NCBI GenBank assembly: GCA_021373255.1
Contig: JAJFTD010000141.1
Span: 1-34,955 of the forward strand
DNA length: 34,955 nt
DNA from: a bacterium
Lineage (GTDB): Bacteria; Armatimonadota; UBA5829
Direction of reading: 5' to 3'
Part shown: positions 31,894 to 34,955 of the stretch, in pieces
Numbering within the stretch: the first letter of the stretch is position 1
How the letters are laid out: each line of letters starts with the position of its first letter
Made by a program: the position numbers and the translations under genes
The notes under the pieces: model-generated
Told to the model about the DNA's origin: nothing
The model's input: the letters and a program-made list of their open reading frames with translations, nothing else
The model's database searches: none

Positions 31894-32664
31894 CTAACGT
31901 AAACCCATAGACACAAGATATTTGTAGCTCATCTCCACCGATTCGAACGGGTCGCGGCCGTAGTGGTCGTCTTGTTCAACCAAAACATACTCCACACCGG
32001 ACTCCTCAGCGGCCTTGAGGATTTCAGCCCAGTTAAGGTTGCCCTCACCAACAGCCAGAGTGCGGACCTCACCGGACAGCGTAGGGCCCCAGTCTTTGAC
32101 ATGAAGCAGCGGTTCACGGCCAGCCATCTTGCGTACCCACCATACAGGGTCTCCGCCACCGTGTTGAATCCAGCATGTATCTATTTCTGCGTTCAGGTGT
32201 GAGGGATTTGAATTATCATAAAGAGTCTCCAGCCACGTCTTCTCACCGATCTTTGCCAACTCGAAATGATGATTGTGGTATGAGAACGTCAGACCTGCCG
32301 TTGTAAGTTTCTCTGCCGGGCTGGGTAGTTCGCGAATGAATCTCTCGACTCCTGACCGACCTTGGAAATATTCCTTTGGAAGGCTGCCGATAGCAACGTG
32401 CTTGCAGTTATACATTTTGTGGATATCGATGATTCGCTGAGTCTCATCACGGACCATTGGCCAGGCAACATGAGTGGCTACGCAACTGACACCACTTTGA
32501 TTCAGCGCTTCGGCAATCACCTCAGGGTCAAGCGCAACTCCTGACACCTGGACGGCTGTGTAGCCCATGTCCTTCAAGCGGGACAAAGTGTACTTGAAGC
32601 CGGGAAGGTCAGTGCACTGCTCGCGCAAAGTGTAAAGGTTTACTCCAATGGTCATCTTACTCAT
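31894..32664 (-). CDS. sugar phosphate isomerase/epimerase-like TIM barrel protein
   Basis: This 256-residue protein is of the xylose isomerase-like TIM barrel superfamily (AP endonuclease family 2). Typical features are the opening MTIGVNLYTLRE strand, GYTAVQVSGV, the metal-site segments TFSYHNHHFEL and LNAEIDTCWIQHGGGDP, and LLHVKDWGP and EYVLVEQDD near the end. Members isomerise sugars or inositol derivatives; the substrate here cannot be read. GGAG lies a few bases upstream. Confidence 0.87.
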   Translation of the reverse strand: MSKMTIGVNLYTLREQCTDLPGFKYTLSRLKDMGYTAVQVSGVALDPEVIAEALNQSGVSCVATHVAWPMVRDETQRIIDIHKMYNCKHVAIGSLPKEYFQGRSGVERFIRELPSPAEKLTTAGLTFSYHNHHFELAKIGEKTWLETLYDNSNPSHLNAEIDTCWIQHGGGDPVWWVRKMAGREPLLHVKDWGPTLSGEVRTLAVGEGNLNWAEILKAAEESGVEYVLVEQDDHYGRDPFESVEMSYKYLVSMGLR

Positions 32665-32825
32665 TACGAATCTCCTGCAGAGAGTGTATCTCTGATTTTC
32701 TTAGCCATTCCAATGTCTGCCTCCTTCCGAATGTAAGGATTATGCTTGTTACAGTCTGAAATCCTGGAGCTCAGAAGCCAATAATTAATACTGGCACATA
32801 TTAAAAAAGCAACTGGGATATCTCT

Positions 32826-33740
32826 ATGTCACAACCATTACTTACGGAGAACCTTACCAAGACCTACCAACTCGGCAAGAAGAAACTCCCCAAGACTGCA
32901 CTCGACTCATTGAATATTGAAGTCCCTGAAGGAATCATATTTGGATTCCTCGGACCCAACGGCGCTGGGAAAACTACGACAATCAAGCTGATGCTCGATT
33001 TCGTTCAGCCTACAAGTGGCAGTGCGACTATCTTTGGCCACCCAACGACCGCATCGTCTGCGAGGAGTTTGATCGGCTATTTACCCGAACAGCCTTACTT
33101 CCACAAGTTTCTCAAGCCGATTGAAGTGCTTTCGATGCACGCGGTTCTCGCTGGAGTTGACCGTCGCGAAATACGTAAACGCGCAATAAGCTGCCTGGAA
33201 CGGGCTGGACTTTCAGATTATATTGAAACGCCAATAGCTAAGCTTTCAAAGGGACTCACGCAAAGGGTTGGAATCGCACAGGCAATTGTCGGAGATCCAA
33301 AACTGCTTATACTCGATGAGCCAGCCTCGGGACTCGACCCTATTGGTAGACATCAGATGCGTGACCTGCTGCTGGACCTGAAGAACGAGGGCAAGACAAT
33401 CTTCTTGAGCTCTCACCTGCTTAGTGAGGTCGAAAGCATCTGCGATAAGGTGGCAGTACTCAAGAAAGGCAAAATGGTCGCAATGGGAGCTCCGGACTCT
33501 GTGCGCAGCAGCAGTTCACACGTCGTAATACATACATCTCCAATAGATCAAGACATGCTGGAGCGCCTGCGGTTCTTGAACGTTTCAATCAACAGGCAGA
33601 GCGACTGTACTGTCCTCACCATAGACCCCAAGGCCATCTATGAAGTGATGCGGGCAATGGAGGAGATACATCTGCCCGTTTACAAGATCGATACACAACG
33701 GGAATCGCTGGAAGAGGCATTCCTGAGACTTGCGGCGTGA
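32826..33740 (+). CDS. ABC transporter ATP-binding protein
   Basis: This 304-residue ATPase has Walker A GPNGAGKTT at 43-51, ABC signature LSKGLTQ at 140-146, Walker B LLILDEP at 160-166 and an H-loop His197. A C-terminal extension of about 90 residues is typical of the CcmA-like or NatA-like exporter subgroup. The permease gene follows 12 bases downstream. The ribosome-binding site before the ATG is weak (GGGATA). Confidence 0.94.
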   Translation: MSQPLLTENLTKTYQLGKKKLPKTALDSLNIEVPEGIIFGFLGPNGAGKTTTIKLMLDFVQPTSGSATIFGHPTTASSARSLIGYLPEQPYFHKFLKPIEVLSMHAVLAGVDRREIRKRAISCLERAGLSDYIETPIAKLSKGLTQRVGIAQAIVGDPKLLILDEPASGLDPIGRHQMRDLLLDLKNEGKTIFLSSHLLSEVESICDKVAVLKKGKMVAMGAPDSVRSSSSHVVIHTSPIDQDMLERLRFLNVSINRQSDCTVLTIDPKAIYEVMRAMEEIHLPVYKIDTQRESLEEAFLRLAA

Positions 33741-33752
33741 GGTAATCCCGAA

Positions 33753-34520
33753 ATGACTAAAATTTGGACCATCGCAAAGATGTCACTACTGGAGAACAGC
33801 CGGAAGCAGGTATTTCACGTCTTGTGCCTGCTGATGTTAACTGTAATAGCCGGTTCAGTTCTCCTGTCGATATTTACTGACGGCACCAAGCTCAAAATAC
33901 TCAAGGACCTATGCATGACGTGCATTCTCTTTGGTGGAGCTGTGCTGGCTATAGCTTTGGGCTCTACCGGTATCCCTAACGATGTGGAGCAGAGGACGCT
34001 TTACCCGATTATTGCAAGGCCGGTTGGCAGGGCACAATATGTAGTGGGTAAGTTCCTCGGAACACTTCTCACCGTATCCATGGGTGTGCTGGTGATGGCG
34101 ACTGTGTTTGGAGTGCTGGTATATTCATTCCAGCATGGATTTGATAAGTTCCTGCCGCTCGCAACGCTGTTCGCTCTTATGGAAGTAGCAGTGATCGCAG
34201 CACTGGCAACAGCTATCTCTACAATCGCAACACCTGCTGTATCGGCTGTGGTGACATTCCTCGTCTATATCTGTGGAACAATCAAGATTGGCTACTTCGG
34301 TGGTCTCATTGAGCAGGCGACAAGTGGCGCTGCAAAGGCTGTCTACAGTGTCGTTTACCACGCTCTGCCGAACCTGGAATGCTTTAATCTCAAGACTGCA
34401 CTGGTGCACAGCGACAAAGTGCCGATAGCCTATCTGGTGCAAGTGGCGCTGTATGGGCTGTGCTACGCAGCATTCGTTCTTTTCCTGGGTTCATTGAACT
34501 TCGCACGTAAGGAGGTTTAG
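33753..34520 (+). CDS. ABC transporter permease (NatB/CcmB-like)
   Basis: This 255-residue integral membrane protein with about six helices is the membrane half of the exporter encoded upstream. It has the 'DVEQRTLYPIIARPVGRAQYVVGKF' segment characteristic of ABC-2 permeases (an E-x-x-x-x-x-L-x-x-x-I-x-x-R coupling region near residue 80). A GAGG motif lies 10 bases upstream of the ATG. The next small gene starts 2 bases after its stop codon. Substrate unknown. Confidence 0.9.
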   Translation: MTKIWTIAKMSLLENSRKQVFHVLCLLMLTVIAGSVLLSIFTDGTKLKILKDLCMTCILFGGAVLAIALGSTGIPNDVEQRTLYPIIARPVGRAQYVVGKFLGTLLTVSMGVLVMATVFGVLVYSFQHGFDKFLPLATLFALMEVAVIAALATAISTIATPAVSAVVTFLVYICGTIKIGYFGGLIEQATSGAAKAVYSVVYHALPNLECFNLKTALVHSDKVPIAYLVQVALYGLCYAAFVLFLGSLNFARKEV

Positions 34521-34522
34521 TG

Positions 34523-34741
34523 ATGAAGAGAATTTGCTGCTTGATCACGATGATAACCGCCGCACTCGCTTGTCCCGCGTGGGCACATGATGAGACTGAA
34601 GAACTTGGCCATCATTGGGCGGATGCTGTATATACCCACGAGATAAGGTTGCAGATCGTGGCTATGGCCGTGGCTGTATTCGTCCTGCTGCTTGGCTCGA
34701 TGATTGTGCGACGTTTGAAATCGGGGAGAACGACGCAATGA
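34523..34741 (+). CDS. small membrane protein of the ABC operon
   Basis: This 72-residue protein has a signal peptide (KRICCLITMITAALACPAWA) and a second hydrophobic helix near residues 45-65, then a basic C terminus. I do not recognise the family. The ATG at 34523 has GGAGG 7 bases upstream; an adjacent GTG at 34520 overlaps the permease stop codon. It overlaps the next gene by four bases, so it probably belongs with the exporter. Confidence 0.6.
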   Translation: MKRICCLITMITAALACPAWAHDETEELGHHWADAVYTHEIRLQIVAMAVAVFVLLLGSMIVRRLKSGRTTQ

Positions 34742-34955
34742 AAGATAAAGCTGTTATGCTCTGCTTGCTGGCGATGCTGGTCGGTGGAATTTGTATACTT
34801 GAGAGCAACATTGTAAAAATGCGGCCGAGTGCACCCGATAGCAATAGCGACTCATCAGTCTACATGCTCGCAGGGGAGTTCAGGACGGTGTTCGCCAACC
34901 TGCTCTGGGTAAAGGCAGAGCAATATCACCACGAGTATATAGCCAATCACCCTGA
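34738..34955 (+). CDS. membrane or secreted protein of the ABC operon (5' part only)
   Basis: An ATGA overlap links this gene to the previous one. The 72 visible codons start with a hydrophobic segment (VMLCLLAMLVGGICIL) and then reach GEFRTVFANLLWVKAEQYHHE, a pattern I associate with TPR-like proteins fixed by an N-terminal anchor. The reading frame is still open at the end of the window. Confidence 0.6.
   Translation, partial: MKDKAVMLCLLAMLVGGICILESNIVKMRPSAPDSNSDSSVYMLAGEFRTVFANLLWVKAEQYHHEYIANHP

Overview
The window joins the right part of a prophage (about 1 to 19,500) to a bacterial chromosome (about 20,500 to the end). The phage is a P2-type myovirus by gene content: contractile sheath, tail tube, tape measure, and X, D, V, U, W, J and I homologues. 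The lysis genes (XhlA-like, LLH-like holin, minimal amidase) resemble those of Firmicutes phages. No integrase, terminase, portal or repressor is visible, so the left half of the prophage lies outside the window. The host has the nusA-ylxR-infB-ylxP-rbfA-nrnA-truB-ribF order, a PEP-CTERM protein with HAF-type repeats and a Gram-positive-type LexA box. These fit a deep-branching bacterium such as an Armatimonadota member, but that is only an inference; no rRNA is present.

Layout. 1-12,395: head completion, tail and baseplate genes, all on the plus strand and mostly with overlapping starts and stops, ending at a strong terminator. 12,470-13,726: lysis cassette. 13,729-18,054: a minus-strand accessory cassette of MerR-like regulator, large Eco57I-type adenine methyltransferase and small PD-(D/E)XK nuclease, which looks like a restriction-modification system carried by the prophage. 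18,184-19,032: a plus-strand Dam-type methyltransferase driven by a promoter with a perfect LexA-type operator, arranged back to back with the cassette promoter. 19,033-19,575: a non-coding stretch of strong inverted repeats and two tRNA 3'-end-like fragments, probably the phage attachment region. 19,583-21,679: a RecB/Cas4-like nuclease with a probable Fe-S cluster, then a secreted HAF/PEP-CTERM protein. 21,680-21,999: another tRNA-like 3' fragment, a compact set of direct and inverted repeats, and a terminator facing tRNA-Leu(TAA).

22,239 to the end is ordinary chromosome: a lipoprotein, a CPBP protease, the minus-strand translation/RNA-maturation operon (ribF to nusA) with a hairpin leader but no rimP, a nitroreductase, a sugar-phosphate-isomerase-like protein, and a plus-strand ABC exporter operon whose last gene runs off the window.

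The points most worth following are the MerR/methyltransferase/nuclease cassette, the SOS-type operator on dam, a well-formed -1 frameshift site in the tail assembly chaperone, and the stacked tRNA 3' fragments next to the prophage end.
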